Part shown: one piece after another, positions 14,332 through 22,602 of the stretch
Layout of the letters: every line of letters begins with the position of its first letter
Numbering within the stretch: the stretch's first letter is position 1
Source: a virus
Virus record (IMG/VR): IMGVR_UViG_3300020202_000187
Location: 1-30,436 of that record
Length of the DNA: 30,436 bases
Direction: 5' to 3' (one strand)
Notes under the pieces: generated by a model
Seen by the model: only the letters and a program-made list of their open reading frames with translations
Told to the model about the DNA's origin: nothing
Databases searched by the model: none
Made by a program: the position numbers and the translations under genes

Positions 14332-14537
14332 TACCCCTTCACCCGCATGCACGACTGGTAGACCGAGATATGGCCGCTCACGCGGTCGGCCATGGTCCGG
14401 CCGCTGGCGGTCGCCTTCTCGGCTTCGAACCTGCACTCGAGCGACGCCTGCCGGAACACCGGGTCACTGTCGAACCGCGGGTCTGGCGCCATGCAGCCGG
14501 CCAGCAGCGCCAGGGCCACAAAGGTTAATGCACGCAT
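14328..14537 (-). CDS. Small phage lipoprotein, reversed within tail operon
   Basis: A 69-residue lipoprotein on the opposite strand to all flanking tail genes. MRALTFVALALLAGC has a lipobox LLAGC with lipidated Cys15; the mature part (MAPDPRFDSDPVFRQASLECRFEAEKATASGRTM...) is short, charged and contains two more cysteines (35 and 63) that may pair. A very strong ribosome site (CGGGAGGATGGG-ATG) supports it. The longer frame upstream of this ATG is only a shadow. Self-contained reversed lipoprotein genes in phages are often lysogenic-conversion genes; phage lipoproteins such as T5 Llp block reinfection by acting on the receptor. That role is inferred here. Its stop shares TA with the chaperone stop, leaving no room for a terminator between them. 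Confidence 0.8.
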   Translation of the reverse strand: MRALTFVALALLAGCMAPDPRFDSDPVFRQASLECRFEAEKATASGRTMADRVSGHISVYQSCMRVKGY

Positions 14538-14589
14538 CCCATCCTCCCGTTTGGGGGCCTCAACCATAACGGGAAATGAGGTAGCGCGC

Positions 14590-15045
14590 ATGTCGGGCAT
14601 CCGCAAGGGCGACGTGCCGCGTATCACGCAGAAGTTCCGGCAGCTGCCGGAGGCGGTGCAGCGCGAACTGCAGCAGCAGATCAGGGATGCCGGGCCTCGG
14701 GTGGTCAGCGAGGCGCGCGCACGCGTGCCGGTCGACCTGGGAGACCTCAAGAACAGCATCACGCTGATTCCCAAGGGCAAGTTTGGCTGGGCCATTGACG
14801 TTATGGCCAAGGCAAAGCGCGGCCGGCACGCCTTCAACTACGGCTGGTTCGTCGAGTTCGGCACGAACCGGGCGGTGGCCGTCACCATCCGCCGGGGCCG
14901 ATCCAAGAAGGCGCAGACCCGAAAGCTCGGCGCGAACGCTCAGCCCTTCCTCCTGCCGGCCTTCCGCCGGGTCATGCGCCCGGTGATGCGGCAGATCCGG
15001 CAAGCCATCCGAGGCGTGGTGCGCAAGCACTCCATTCGAGGGTAG
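14590..15045 (+). CDS. HK97 gp10-family tail/head-tail protein
   Basis: A 151-residue HK97 gp10-like protein. The N-terminal LPEAVQRELQQQIRDAGPRVVSEARARVPVDLGDLKNSITLIPKG (residues ~19-63) is the characteristic gp10 pattern, followed by FNYGWFVEFGTNRAVAVTIRRGR and QPFLLPAFRRVMRPVMRQIRQAIRG. Start ATG 14590 has GAGGTAG upstream; the longer in-frame extension reads through the reversed lipoprotein gene and is not credible. Normally this gene lies among the connector genes before the major tail gene; here it sits after the chaperones and before the tape measure, separated from the tail genes by the reversed lipoprotein. Proposed role is in tail completion or head-tail joining. Confidence 0.88.
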   Translation: MSGIRKGDVPRITQKFRQLPEAVQRELQQQIRDAGPRVVSEARARVPVDLGDLKNSITLIPKGKFGWAIDVMAKAKRGRHAFNYGWFVEFGTNRAVAVTIRRGRSKKAQTRKLGANAQPFLLPAFRRVMRPVMRQIRQAIRGVVRKHSIRG

Positions 15046-15048
15046 TCG

Positions 15049-17991
15049 ATGGCCGTCCTCGACAAGATGACCATCGAGCTGACTGGCGACCCCAGTCAGC
15101 TGCAGAACGCCATGCGGGCGGCCGAGCAGGCCATGCGGCAGGGCGTGTCCGGCATCGAGGGTCACCTCGGCAAGCTCGACCGGGCATTCAAGAGCCTGAT
15201 CGCGACAGGCGTCGGCTTCCTGTCGATCGACTTCGCGCAGCAGCTTTACCAGACCGGCCGCGCAGCGCTGTCCGCCGCCGGCGACCTAGCCGAGTTGGCC
15301 GAGCAGGCCGGCATCAGCACCGACCAATTGCAGGTTCTGGTCGCAGCCGGCGTGCAGGCCGGCGCGCAGGTTGCCGACATCACCACCGGCATGGGCCGCT
15401 TCTCGCGCAGCCTGGCCGAGGCGGCGACCGAGGGCGGCAAGGTCGGCGAGACGTTCAACAAGCTCGGCGTGGCGACGCGCACCAGCGCTGGCGGCGTGCG
15501 CGACACCTTCACCGCTCTGGTCGACACCGCCGAAGCAATCAGCAAGATCGAAAGCCCGGCGCAGCGCATCCAGGTTGCGATGGATCTGCTCGGCAAGGGC
15601 GGAGCCAAGCTTCTGCCGATCCTGAGCGGCGGCAAGGAGCGGATCGAGGAGTTCGCCCGACAGGCCCAGAAGATGGGCCTAGTGATGGGTTCGGACCTGG
15701 TGAAGGCGGCCGACGATGCGGCCGACAAGCTGGCGCTGATGGACCTGAAGAGCGAAATGCTCAACAGGACGCTTGCCGCGAAGCTGATGCCGACGTGGGT
15801 CGATTTCACGAACAAGCTGAAGGAGTTTGCTGCAGGCATCCTGGCGCCGGTCGATGCCGTTGGCCAGCTGGAAGATCGCATCAAGTCGCTGCGGCACAAT
15901 ATTGAGAACTGGCCGGATTGGGCCAGCGGAAGGACGCGAGCGCAGATCGCCGATCTGGAGGCCCAGCTCGAGGATCAGATGCGCGGGCGCGCACGACTGA
16001 ATGCCGCGGGCGGGCCGGCAGCGGGCGACAAGGGCAAGATGTCGCCTACCAAGCCAGACGCCGTTGCGAAGATGATCAGTGGGCTGGAGTCCGAGGTGCT
16101 CGTCGGCAGGGCTCGGCTCTCTGGCGGCGACCTGGCCGGCGACATCAAGAAGCAGCAGCAGGCGGCGGCGCAGGCGCTGGAGGGTATCCGCGGCCTGACC
16201 AAGGCCGAAGAAGACCGGATCGAATCGCTCGTGCGGACCATCGCCGAGCTGAAGCGGGCGCAGGAGGCGCAGGACAAGTACAGCGCGGCGCTCGACGCCG
16301 AGGACGCGAGCCTTGGGCAGCTTGCGAAGACCCAGCGCGAGGTTGCTGCCGCCAAGTTCAACCTGATCAACTCCACGTCGGAGGAGATCGAGAAGAACGA
16401 AACCCTGCTCGGCGCGCTGCGGCAGTCCGAAGAGGCGTACCGGATCGAGCTGCGCATGCAGCAGCTGCTCGCCGAGGCGAAGCAGAAGAACATCGCGCTC
16501 GGGCCCGAGGAGATCGCCCTGCTGCGGGAGCGTGCGACCGAGCTCGGCAGGCAGGACCAGACCCTCACCGCCCTAAAGGACGGCTACGAGGAGTCGCGCC
16601 GGGCCGCCAGCGACTTCGCGAACGTGATCGGCACCGCGTTCGAAGACGCGATCCTGAAGGGCTCCAAGTTCTCCGACGTGCTGCGCGGCGTGGCCGAAGA
16701 CATCGCGCGGATCGCGCTTCGGACCACGATCACGAAGCCATTCGAGAACCTGTTGACCGGGCAGGGTAGCGGCAGCGGCGGCGGGGGGCTGCTCGGCAGT
16801 CTGTTCTCTGGCGCCGGGAACCTGTTCAGCTCGGCAGGCTCCGGCAGCGGTGGCGGCATCGGGTCGCTATTCAGCTCGGCCGGCAGCGGCATCATGTCCC
16901 TGTTCGGCGGCGGCGGTGGGTCGGCCGCTGGCATCGCCCTTCCGGCGGCTGGCCTGCTGGAGGGCGGGGGTGTGGCGGCCGGCTCGGGCGCTTTGATGAC
17001 CGGCGGTTCGACCGGCCTGGTGTCCGGCTTGGGCGCAGCGATGCCCTATGTCGGCGCGGCACTCGCCGCTGGCAGCGTGCTCTACAGCATCTTCGGCAAG
17101 AAGAAGCCGAGCGTCGGCCCGAACGGCACCGGCGGCGTGCTGATGGGCGACGGCGGCCTGTTCGGTACCATGACGAGCGGAGACAACGGGTTCTCCGGCG
17201 GCCAGGTCGTGGGCTTCGCCACGGAGGCAGCGCGCGCGCTGTCCGATCTCGCGACGAAGCTCGGCACGACGGTCACCGAGCGTGGCGTCGGCGGCTTCTC
17301 CGAGCTACAGGGCCGGCTCGCCTTCGGCTTCAACGGCGAGGGCTACGGCAACAGCACCAGCGCCGAGCGGGCGGTCTTCGACTACGTCAACGCTGCGATC
17401 GAGCGCGGCGCGCTGGCGGGCATCACCGAGGTCGACGAGACGCTGATCGCCGGCGCGGTGGGCGGGAAGCTCGAGGAAGCGATGGCCGCGCTCGAGCAGG
17501 CCAGGGTGGCGCTCGAGGGCGAGCAGCTGGCCGGGCTGTCTCGCGAGTTCGACCGGCTGCGCGAAGGCATTGACCGGACCAAGGACTCGATCGGCCAGTT
17601 CCTGGACTCGCTCAAGCTCGACGACGGGCTGTCGCCGCTGAAGCCGCTGGAGCAGCTGAACGAGGCGCGGCGGCAGTTCTACGAACTGATCGCCCGAGCG
17701 AACAACGGCGACCTCGACGCGGCCGCGCGGGCACCCCAGGCCGGCCGCGCGCTGCTCGGGCTGTCGCAGGACTTCTATGCCCGCTCGTCCAGCGACTACC
17801 GTGCCGAGTTCGGCGGCGTGACGACCGACCTGAACGCGATCCAGGGCTCGCTATCCGGCCGCAGCGCCGAGATCGCCTCGCTGCAGGGCCGGGCGGCGGA
17901 TGCCATCGCGGCGGAGAACCTGACCGAGATCCGTGCACTGCGCGAGTCCTTCGACCGGCTCGCCCGCGCCATCACTCACGACCGACGCTGA
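15049..17991 (+). CDS. Tail tape measure protein
   Basis: Tape measure protein, 980 residues, which sets tail length and passes out of the tail at DNA delivery. It has the usual layout: N-terminal domain with DPSQLQNAMRAAEQAMRQ, helical regions (AEQAGISTDQLQVLVAAGVQAG), long charged coiled coils (residues ~340-530), then the lambda-H-like C-terminal signature SDFANVIGTAFEDAILKGSKFSDVLRGVAEDIARIALRT near 525-562, a Gly/Ser-rich hydrophobic stretch (~570-680) that may insert in membrane, and a conserved-looking C-terminus. At about 0.15 nm per residue this predicts a tail near 147 nm. It starts 3 bases after the gp10-like stop. Confidence 0.95.
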   Translation: MAVLDKMTIELTGDPSQLQNAMRAAEQAMRQGVSGIEGHLGKLDRAFKSLIATGVGFLSIDFAQQLYQTGRAALSAAGDLAELAEQAGISTDQLQVLVAAGVQAGAQVADITTGMGRFSRSLAEAATEGGKVGETFNKLGVATRTSAGGVRDTFTALVDTAEAISKIESPAQRIQVAMDLLGKGGAKLLPILSGGKERIEEFARQAQKMGLVMGSDLVKAADDAADKLALMDLKSEMLNRTLAAKLMPTWVDFTNKLKEFAAGILAPVDAVGQLEDRIKSLRHNIENWPDWASGRTRAQIADLEAQLEDQMRGRARLNAAGGPAAGDKGKMSPTKPDAVAKMISGLESEVLVGRARLSGGDLAGDIKKQQQAAAQALEGIRGLTKAEEDRIESLVRTIAELKRAQEAQDKYSAALDAEDASLGQLAKTQREVAAAKFNLINSTSEEIEKNETLLGALRQSEEAYRIELRMQQLLAEAKQKNIALGPEEIALLRERATELGRQDQTLTALKDGYEESRRAASDFANVIGTAFEDAILKGSKFSDVLRGVAEDIARIALRTTITKPFENLLTGQGSGSGGGGLLGSLFSGAGNLFSSAGSGSGGGIGSLFSSAGSGIMSLFGGGGGSAAGIALPAAGLLEGGGVAAGSGALMTGGSTGLVSGLGAAMPYVGAALAAGSVLYSIFGKKKPSVGPNGTGGVLMGDGGLFGTMTSGDNGFSGGQVVGFATEAARALSDLATKLGTTVTERGVGGFSELQGRLAFGFNGEGYGNSTSAERAVFDYVNAAIERGALAGITEVDETLIAGAVGGKLEEAMAALEQARVALEGEQLAGLSREFDRLREGIDRTKDSIGQFLDSLKLDDGLSPLKPLEQLNEARRQFYELIARANNGDLDAAARAPQAGRALLGLSQDFYARSSSDYRAEFGGVTTDLNAIQGSLSGRSAEIASLQGRAADAIAAENLTEIRALRESFDRLARAITHDRR

Positions 17992-18000
17992 GGTCACCGC

Positions 18001-18801
18001 ATGTTCAAGCTCGCCGAGCGGGTCAAGGAAACCACCGCGACCACCGGCACCGGCACGCTGACGCTGGCTGGCGCGGTCACGAGTTTCCAGACCTTCCTTT
18101 CCGGCATCGGCAACGGCTCGACGTGCACGTTCATGACCACGGACGGCACGAATTGGGAGGTTGCCGAGGGCGCGTTGAGCGGCGGCACCAGCCTGACCCG
18201 CGCCACCATCATCGCGTCGAGCAATGGCGGCTCGGCGGTCAGCTGGTCGACCGGCAACAAGACCGTGGCGCTGGTGCACCCTGGCGACCGCCAGAATGAA
18301 TTGCTGATCGGGAAGGATACCGCCGCGGCGGACTCCACCCTCGATTTCAGCGTCGATGGCACCTACACCCGCTATCGGCTCGAATTCGACAACCTGCGCC
18401 TGAGCGCTGACGGCGCCTCGCTGTTGTTCCGGATCTCCATCGCGGCGGCCTTCCTGGCTGCAGACTACCAGTACGACATCACCACGAACGGCAACGGCTC
18501 GGTCGGCGCGCTGAATTCGACCACCGCCACTCACGTCATCCTGGCGGGCGCGACAGACAACGCCTCGGCGTCGCACGCGATCTCCGGCGAGATCAGCATC
18601 ATCACGCCGAACAACGGCACCTATACCAAGGACCTGTTCGGCTGGGGCCGCTACCGGCGCAACGCCGACAACCTGATGCAGCACAACATCATCAGCGGCA
18701 AGTACATCGGCGCCGCGACGGCCATCGATGCGATCCGCATCCTGCCCGACAGCGGCAACATCGCCTCGGGTGAGGTGCGCCTGTTCGGAAGGAAGTATTG
18801 A
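18001..18801 (+). CDS. Tail-associated protein with VKETT module
   Basis: A 266-residue protein just after the tape measure. Its N-terminal ~100 residues (LAERVKETTATTGTGTLTLAGAVTSFQTFLSGIGNGSTCTF, then NWEVAEGALSGGTSLTRATIIASSNGGSAVSW) form a module widely seen at the N-termini of phage tail and fibre proteins. The remaining part is beta-rich and ends IRILPDSGNIASGEVRLFGRKY, typical of the last strand set of such proteins. I read it as a virion tail-tip or fibre protein. There is no lyase or hydrolase motif. Its stop overlaps the next start (TGATG). Confidence 0.75.
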   Translation: MFKLAERVKETTATTGTGTLTLAGAVTSFQTFLSGIGNGSTCTFMTTDGTNWEVAEGALSGGTSLTRATIIASSNGGSAVSWSTGNKTVALVHPGDRQNELLIGKDTAAADSTLDFSVDGTYTRYRLEFDNLRLSADGASLLFRISIAAAFLAADYQYDITTNGNGSVGALNSTTATHVILAGATDNASASHAISGEISIITPNNGTYTKDLFGWGRYRRNADNLMQHNIISGKYIGAATAIDAIRILPDSGNIASGEVRLFGRKY

Positions 18802-19064
18802 TGCCGCTCACCTACAAGCGCGACGGCGTGCGCCACGAGATGACGCCCGAGCAGGAGGCCGCCTTCCTGGCCGAGCAGTCCGCGGCTCGCGCGGAGAACG
18901 CGCAGGTCTTCTGGCGCGCGGCCATGCAGGCGAGCGACCGGGACATGCCGCGCGCGCTCGAGGATCTGCTCGACGCCATGCCGCAGGTCGTGGCGACGCT
19001 GCCGGAACAGACGCGGGCGAAGCTGGCCGACAAGAAGGCGCTGCGGGCCGCCCGACCGGCGTAG
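18801..19064 (+). CDS. Small helical protein, possible fibre chaperone
   Basis: An 87-residue Ala/Glu/Arg-rich, helical protein: MPLTYKRDGVRHEMTPEQEAAFLAEQSAARAENAQVFWRAAM and a charged C-terminus. TPEQEAAFLAEQ is common in small proteins that follow phage tail-fibre genes. Its ATG overlaps the stop of the previous gene and GGAAGGAAG precedes it, so it should be made in step with that protein. A fibre-assembly or minor tail role is plausible but unproven. Confidence 0.65.
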   Translation: MPLTYKRDGVRHEMTPEQEAAFLAEQSAARAENAQVFWRAAMQASDRDMPRALEDLLDAMPQVVATLPEQTRAKLADKKALRAARPA

Positions 19065-19070
19065 CGCGCC

Positions 19071-20735
19071 ATGCTGAGCGACGGCGCGCTTTCCGAACTC
19101 CCGCTATCGACGGCGCTCGACGAGAGCGTGCCGGCCGACGCGCTGGCCGCCCTGGTCAGCGATTCGACCCGCGATCTGGTCTACCTGGTCGAGATGGACC
19201 TGTTTCAGCGCATCGGCGTTGCCGAGGTCGGCGACGTGGCGGCGCTGTCGGAACTGCCGCTGTCGGCCCTGCAGCCCGCCGCCGAGAGCGCGACCGGCAT
19301 CGTGACCTTCCGGTTCTGCGACCGCAAGTTCGTCAGCCAGGATGACGACACGCCGGCGAACACCGTCTATCTGCCGCGCCTCAACCAGCCGCTCTATTAC
19401 AGCCGCAGCCTGCCGACCGGCGACGGCCTAGTCCAGTTCAGCGGCATTGCCACGGCATCAGGTGAGATCCGGCTCGCCAATCTCGACGGCCAGCTCGACA
19501 CCATGGTGACGAACTTCGCGGTCGACGGACGTCGGGTGGTGGTGAAGGTCGGCGACCGCGGCGCGGCGCTGGCCGATTTCCAGATCATCTTTGACGGCAC
19601 GGCCGAGGGCTGGGAATCGGACGAGGCCGAGGTGGTGATCCGGCTGCGCTCGCCGCTCCTGCCGCTGCGCCTGCCGGCGCTGAGCGACCGCTTCGGCGGC
19701 ACCGGCGGCGTGGACGGCGGCGCGAACCTGAAGGGCAAGGGCAAGCCGCTCTGCTATGGCGAGTGCGCCAACGTCGATTGCTCGGCCTTCCTGGTCGATC
19801 CTACGGCGAAGACCTACCGTCCGCACGGCGGCGGCACGGTGCAGGACATCACGGCGGTCTATGAGCGCGGCGCCACGCTGGTGCTGACCACCGACTACAC
19901 CCTCAACCTGGCGAACGGTGCGTTCACGCTGGTTGCCTCGCCGGCCGGCCTGATTACCTGCGACATCCGGGGCGACAAGTCTTCCGGCACCTACGTCACC
20001 ACGGCGGCCGACATCGCCAAGCGGTTCCTGATCGACCGGGCCGACATCGCGGCCTCAAGCCTGGACCTCGGCACCTTCGACCAGGCCGCGGCCGATCAGC
20101 CCGCGCCGGTCAACTGGGTGATCCAGGACGATAGCGAGAGCCGGGCCGACGCGCTGATCCGGCTGCTGGCGCCGCTCGGGCTGTTCCTGAGCGACAACCG
20201 GGCCGGCAAGGTGACGATCGCCCGCTTCGGCTCCGACCTGGCGCTCGACACCGTGGACATCGGGGCGCGCGACCTACTGGTGCCGCCCGAGCGCCGGGCT
20301 GGCCCGGTCGATCCGCCAGCGCGCACGGTCCGGGTGGCATTCGAACGCATCTGGACGGTGCAGACGCAGGACATTGCCGGCAGCGTCACCGACGCCCGGG
20401 TGGCCGAACTGGCGGTGGCCGACCGGGTGACCGACCCGCTCGACACTGGCGCCGGGTCGGCGCATGTGCTGGCCGGCGAGCCGCCCTACGTGCCGGCCCT
20501 GTTCAACGACGAGGCCGACGCCGACGACGAGGCCGAGCGGCTGGCTGACCTGTACGGGGTCGACCGGAACATCTACGTGCTGCGCACCCCCCGCGCGCTG
20601 TGGCGGCTGCGGCTGGGCCAGACCATCCGGCTCACCTATCCGCGCTGGGATCTGCGCGGCGGCAAGGTCGGCTGGGTCGTGTCGCTCAAAGAGGACGCGG
20701 CGCGGAACGAGGTCGAGATCGAGCTTCTCGTTTAG
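19071..20735 (+). CDS. Tail tip/baseplate hub-type protein
   Basis: A 554-residue protein in the distal tail region. The N-terminal ALSELPLSTALDE motif recurs at about residue 60-68 (ALSELPLSAL), a short internal repeat. A beta-rich middle contains PRLNQPLYYSRSLPTGDGLVQFSGIATASGEIRLANLDGQLD and FQIIFDGTAEGWESDEAEVVIRLRSPL, phrases of phage tail-hub-like domains, then GKPLCYGECANVDCSAFLVD with three cysteines. The C-terminal third has LFNDEADADDEAERLADLYGVDR and LRLGQTIRLTYPRWDL, again typical of tail hub proteins. It probably forms the tail tip with the gene at 21085. Exact role unassigned. The stop overlaps a reversed gene by 4 bases. Confidence 0.75.
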   Translation: MLSDGALSELPLSTALDESVPADALAALVSDSTRDLVYLVEMDLFQRIGVAEVGDVAALSELPLSALQPAAESATGIVTFRFCDRKFVSQDDDTPANTVYLPRLNQPLYYSRSLPTGDGLVQFSGIATASGEIRLANLDGQLDTMVTNFAVDGRRVVVKVGDRGAALADFQIIFDGTAEGWESDEAEVVIRLRSPLLPLRLPALSDRFGGTGGVDGGANLKGKGKPLCYGECANVDCSAFLVDPTAKTYRPHGGGTVQDITAVYERGATLVLTTDYTLNLANGAFTLVASPAGLITCDIRGDKSSGTYVTTAADIAKRFLIDRADIAASSLDLGTFDQAAADQPAPVNWVIQDDSESRADALIRLLAPLGLFLSDNRAGKVTIARFGSDLALDTVDIGARDLLVPPERRAGPVDPPARTVRVAFERIWTVQTQDIAGSVTDARVAELAVADRVTDPLDTGAGSAHVLAGEPPYVPALFNDEADADDEAERLADLYGVDRNIYVLRTPRALWRLRLGQTIRLTYPRWDLRGGKVGWVVSLKEDAARNEVEIELLV

Positions 20736-21070
20736 GTGGCGGCCAGCGGCGCGCCGGCGGGCTGACCAAGCGCGTGGAATATCTCCCACTGCCGTCCGTC
20801 ACTTGCGATGAAAGTATTCACCGCATCGCCAATTTCGATCCCAAGAAAGCCCGGCGGGGGTTCGACCAGTCGGTACATTCCGAGCCCGACTGGAATGGCC
20901 TTGCACTTCGTTCTGGCGCGCAACTCGCCGCGGTCGAGTGGTCTGGATTCGACCATAAGAATGTCAACAGCAGTTGAGCCCCACCGGACAAATCGGTCGC
21001 GGTCAGCGCCGTTAGACGAGGCGATCGGTCCCGGCCGTTCGGCAATCAGTTCGCTCATGCCCGCCAGCAT
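20732..21070 (-). CDS. Unknown reversed gene in tail region
   Basis: A 112-residue product on the strand opposite to its tail-gene neighbours. The sequence is protein-like, with FVRWGSTAVDILMVESRPLDRGELRARTK, VGLGMYRLVEPPPGFLGIEIGDAV and ASDGRQWEIFHAL, and lacks the Arg/His-rich composition of shadow frames. It fills the gap between two tail genes: its stop shares TA with the stop of the upstream gene, and its ATG is 14 bases from the next start. A second in-frame ATG at 21058 may be used. No known family is recognised. No export signal. It is a probable accessory (moron) gene, perhaps expressed in the lysogen. Confidence 0.65.
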   Translation of the reverse strand: MLAGMSELIAERPGPIASSNGADRDRFVRWGSTAVDILMVESRPLDRGELRARTKCKAIPVGLGMYRLVEPPPGFLGIEIGDAVNTFIASDGRQWEIFHALGQPAGAPLAAT

Positions 21071-21084
21071 AGCACAGGTGACCC

Positions 21085-21858
21085 ATGCCGGTAGGCGTCC
21101 GCATCCTCGACATCAACCTGGCGGACAGCGCCACCCTGTCGACCGACAGCGCCGAGACGAGCGCGCCGGTGACCAACCTGCAGGACGCGCAGCTCGGCGT
21201 GGTGTGGCGGGCCGCGGCAAACAGCGCCTACGTGGTGGCTGATCTCGGCTCGGCGGTGAGCTTCAACTTCGTCGGACTGTTCGGGCTCGAGGGTACGTCG
21301 GCGCTCACCCGGCGGGTGGGGCTGTCCAGCGCCGACAGCACCGGTGCCGCCCGCGACCTCTACGACAGCGGCACGGCGAGCAGCGACATCGACGTCGCCA
21401 CCTTCGGCCAGATGCTCCACTGGGGCGACTGGCAAGGGCGCTACCTGCGCATCGACCTGTCCGACACTCAGCCGCCCGAGGCCGGCCGAATCGTGGTCGG
21501 CATGGCCTGGGCGCCGGCGCGCTCCTGGGACTTCCCGGCCGAGCTCGGCGTCGTCGACCGCTCGCTGCGCCAGCAGACGCCGACCGGCAACGTGTTCATC
21601 AAGCAGGGGCCGAAGCACCGGGTTGCCGACATCACGCTGCCGGCGATCAGCGAGGCCGACGCCTGGACCCGCATGCTGGCGATGGACCTGCGCAACGGCA
21701 TCGGCACCGACATCCTGCTGTGCCTCGATCGGTTCGACACCACCTACCGGCACCAAAAGACCATGTGGGGCCTGATGGTCGACCCGTCGCCGATCAGTTG
21801 GCGCGCACACGGCATGTTCGGCCGGCGGCTCAGGGTCGAGGAACGGGTGAGGGACTAA
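21085..21858 (+). CDS. Tail protein, probable baseplate component
   Basis: A 257-residue protein with an N-terminal half that resembles a carbohydrate-binding or discoidin-like beta-sandwich: TNLQDAQLGVVWRAAANSAYVVADLGSAVSFNFVGLFGLEG, then FGQMLHWGDWQGRYLRIDLSDTQPPEAGRIVVGMAWAPAR. The C-terminal half has HRVADITLPAISEADAWTRMLAMDLRNG, which is typical of small phage tail-tip proteins. AGGTGACCC lies before the ATG. It ends the tail module and precedes the lysis genes. A tail-tip structural or binding role is inferred from fold-like sequence and position. Confidence 0.75.
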   Translation: MPVGVRILDINLADSATLSTDSAETSAPVTNLQDAQLGVVWRAAANSAYVVADLGSAVSFNFVGLFGLEGTSALTRRVGLSSADSTGAARDLYDSGTASSDIDVATFGQMLHWGDWQGRYLRIDLSDTQPPEAGRIVVGMAWAPARSWDFPAELGVVDRSLRQQTPTGNVFIKQGPKHRVADITLPAISEADAWTRMLAMDLRNGIGTDILLCLDRFDTTYRHQKTMWGLMVDPSPISWRAHGMFGRRLRVEERVRD

Positions 21859-21869
21859 GGGAGGCGCCG

Positions 21870-22160
21870 ATGCCGAAGCTTGCCATCATCGCCGCGGCCC
21901 TTCTGGCCGCCACGCCCGCGTTCGGCCAAGCCTGCTTCCGGGCCGAGCTCCTGACCGAACGGCTGCGGGTCGAGTCCGGCGAGGTCCGGATGTTCACCGC
22001 GCGCACGGCGGGCACACCCTCGCTCCCAGTGGAGATCACGGTGGGTCCGGCCGGCGACTGGACCGTGCTGCTGATGCGACCGGATGGTGCGGCCTGCATC
22101 ATGGTCGGCGGGGATGGCTTCATGCCCGCTGAGCCACGCAAGCCAGGGCGGGGGAGCTGA
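21870..22160 (+). CDS. Small secreted protein
   Basis: A 96-residue protein with a signal peptide, MPKLAIIAAALLAATPAFGQ, cleaved probably after FGQ or AFG. The mature chain is short and beta-rich (VEITVGPAGDWTVLLMRPDGAACIMVGGDGF) with two cysteines. AGGGAGGCGCCG-ATG is a strong ribosome site. It sits at the junction of tail and lysis genes. It resembles small exported proteins seen with phage lysis genes in proteobacteria. It may act in the periplasm at lysis or alter the lysogen surface; no function is shown. Confidence 0.75.
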   Translation: MPKLAIIAAALLAATPAFGQACFRAELLTERLRVESGEVRMFTARTAGTPSLPVEITVGPAGDWTVLLMRPDGAACIMVGGDGFMPAEPRKPGRGS

Positions 22161-22163
22161 GCC

Positions 22164-22388
22164 ATGGCCGTGTCTGAAGGGCTGAAAGAGCAGCTGGTCA
22201 AAACGGCGGCCGACACGTCCATCGCGGCGCCAGCCCTGACCGCCCCATTCTGGTGGACCATGTTCGACGGGGTGACTCACGTCCTGCTGGTCCTGGGCGG
22301 GCTGGTGCTTCTCTACCTGCGTATCCGCATGGCGCTCGACGAGCGCAAGACCCGGCGCGGCTATCGACGGAGGGCGAGCGACAAATGA
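22164..22388 (+). CDS. Small membrane protein, holin-like candidate
   Basis: A 74-residue protein with one or two hydrophobic segments (APALTAPFWWTM and VTHVLLVLGGLVLLYLRIRMAL) and a very basic tail (DERKTRRGYRRRASDK). Basic tails after the last membrane helix are common in holins. It is the first of a chain of tiny membrane-protein genes ahead of the endolysin. GGGGAGCTGAGCC lies before the ATG. Its stop region overlaps the next start. A holin or antiholin role is reasonable but competes with the 23740 gene. Confidence 0.7.
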   Translation: MAVSEGLKEQLVKTAADTSIAAPALTAPFWWTMFDGVTHVLLVLGGLVLLYLRIRMALDERKTRRGYRRRASDK

Positions 22389-22513
22389 ACCACGATCACG
22401 ACCTCCCCGACTGGTTCATGGCGATTGTCGATTGGGTGATGGCCCACCCGTGGTGGACGGTGAGCCTGTTCGTCGGCACCGGCGCGGTGGTTGCCGGCGT
22501 GGTGCTGCGATGA
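22385..22513 (+). CDS. 42-residue single-span membrane peptide
   Basis: Short ORF MNHDHDLPDWFMAIVDWVMAHPWWTV... with one long hydrophobic helix and a near absence of charge after residue 8. It overlaps the upstream stop by 4 bases and the downstream start by 4 bases (ATGA), and GGAGG lies about 12 bases upstream of its ATG. Tight coupling and composition support a real gene. It may be a small lysis-regulating or membrane-anchored peptide. No family recognised. Confidence 0.55.
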   Translation: MNHDHDLPDWFMAIVDWVMAHPWWTVSLFVGTGAVVAGVVLR

Positions 22514-22599
22514 GCCCGGCCGACATGCTGATCCTGACCGTGGTCGGCTGCCTGCTCGCCATGCTGCTGGTATCCGGCGCGCTGTGGGTGGTGGGGTGA
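22510..22599 (+). CDS. 29-residue membrane peptide
   Basis: Tiny ORF, MSPADMLILTVVGCLLAMLL followed by VSGALWVVG, nearly all hydrophobic. Its ATG overlaps the stop of the previous peptide gene (ATGA). It ends 3 bases before the end of the reversed DUF551-like gene. Taken with its two neighbours it makes a run of three coupled membrane peptides, a pattern often found in phage lysis cassettes. Real translation is likely from the coupling, role unknown. Confidence 0.5.
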   Translation: MSPADMLILTVVGCLLAMLLVSGALWVVG

Positions 22600-22602
22600 T
22601 GA

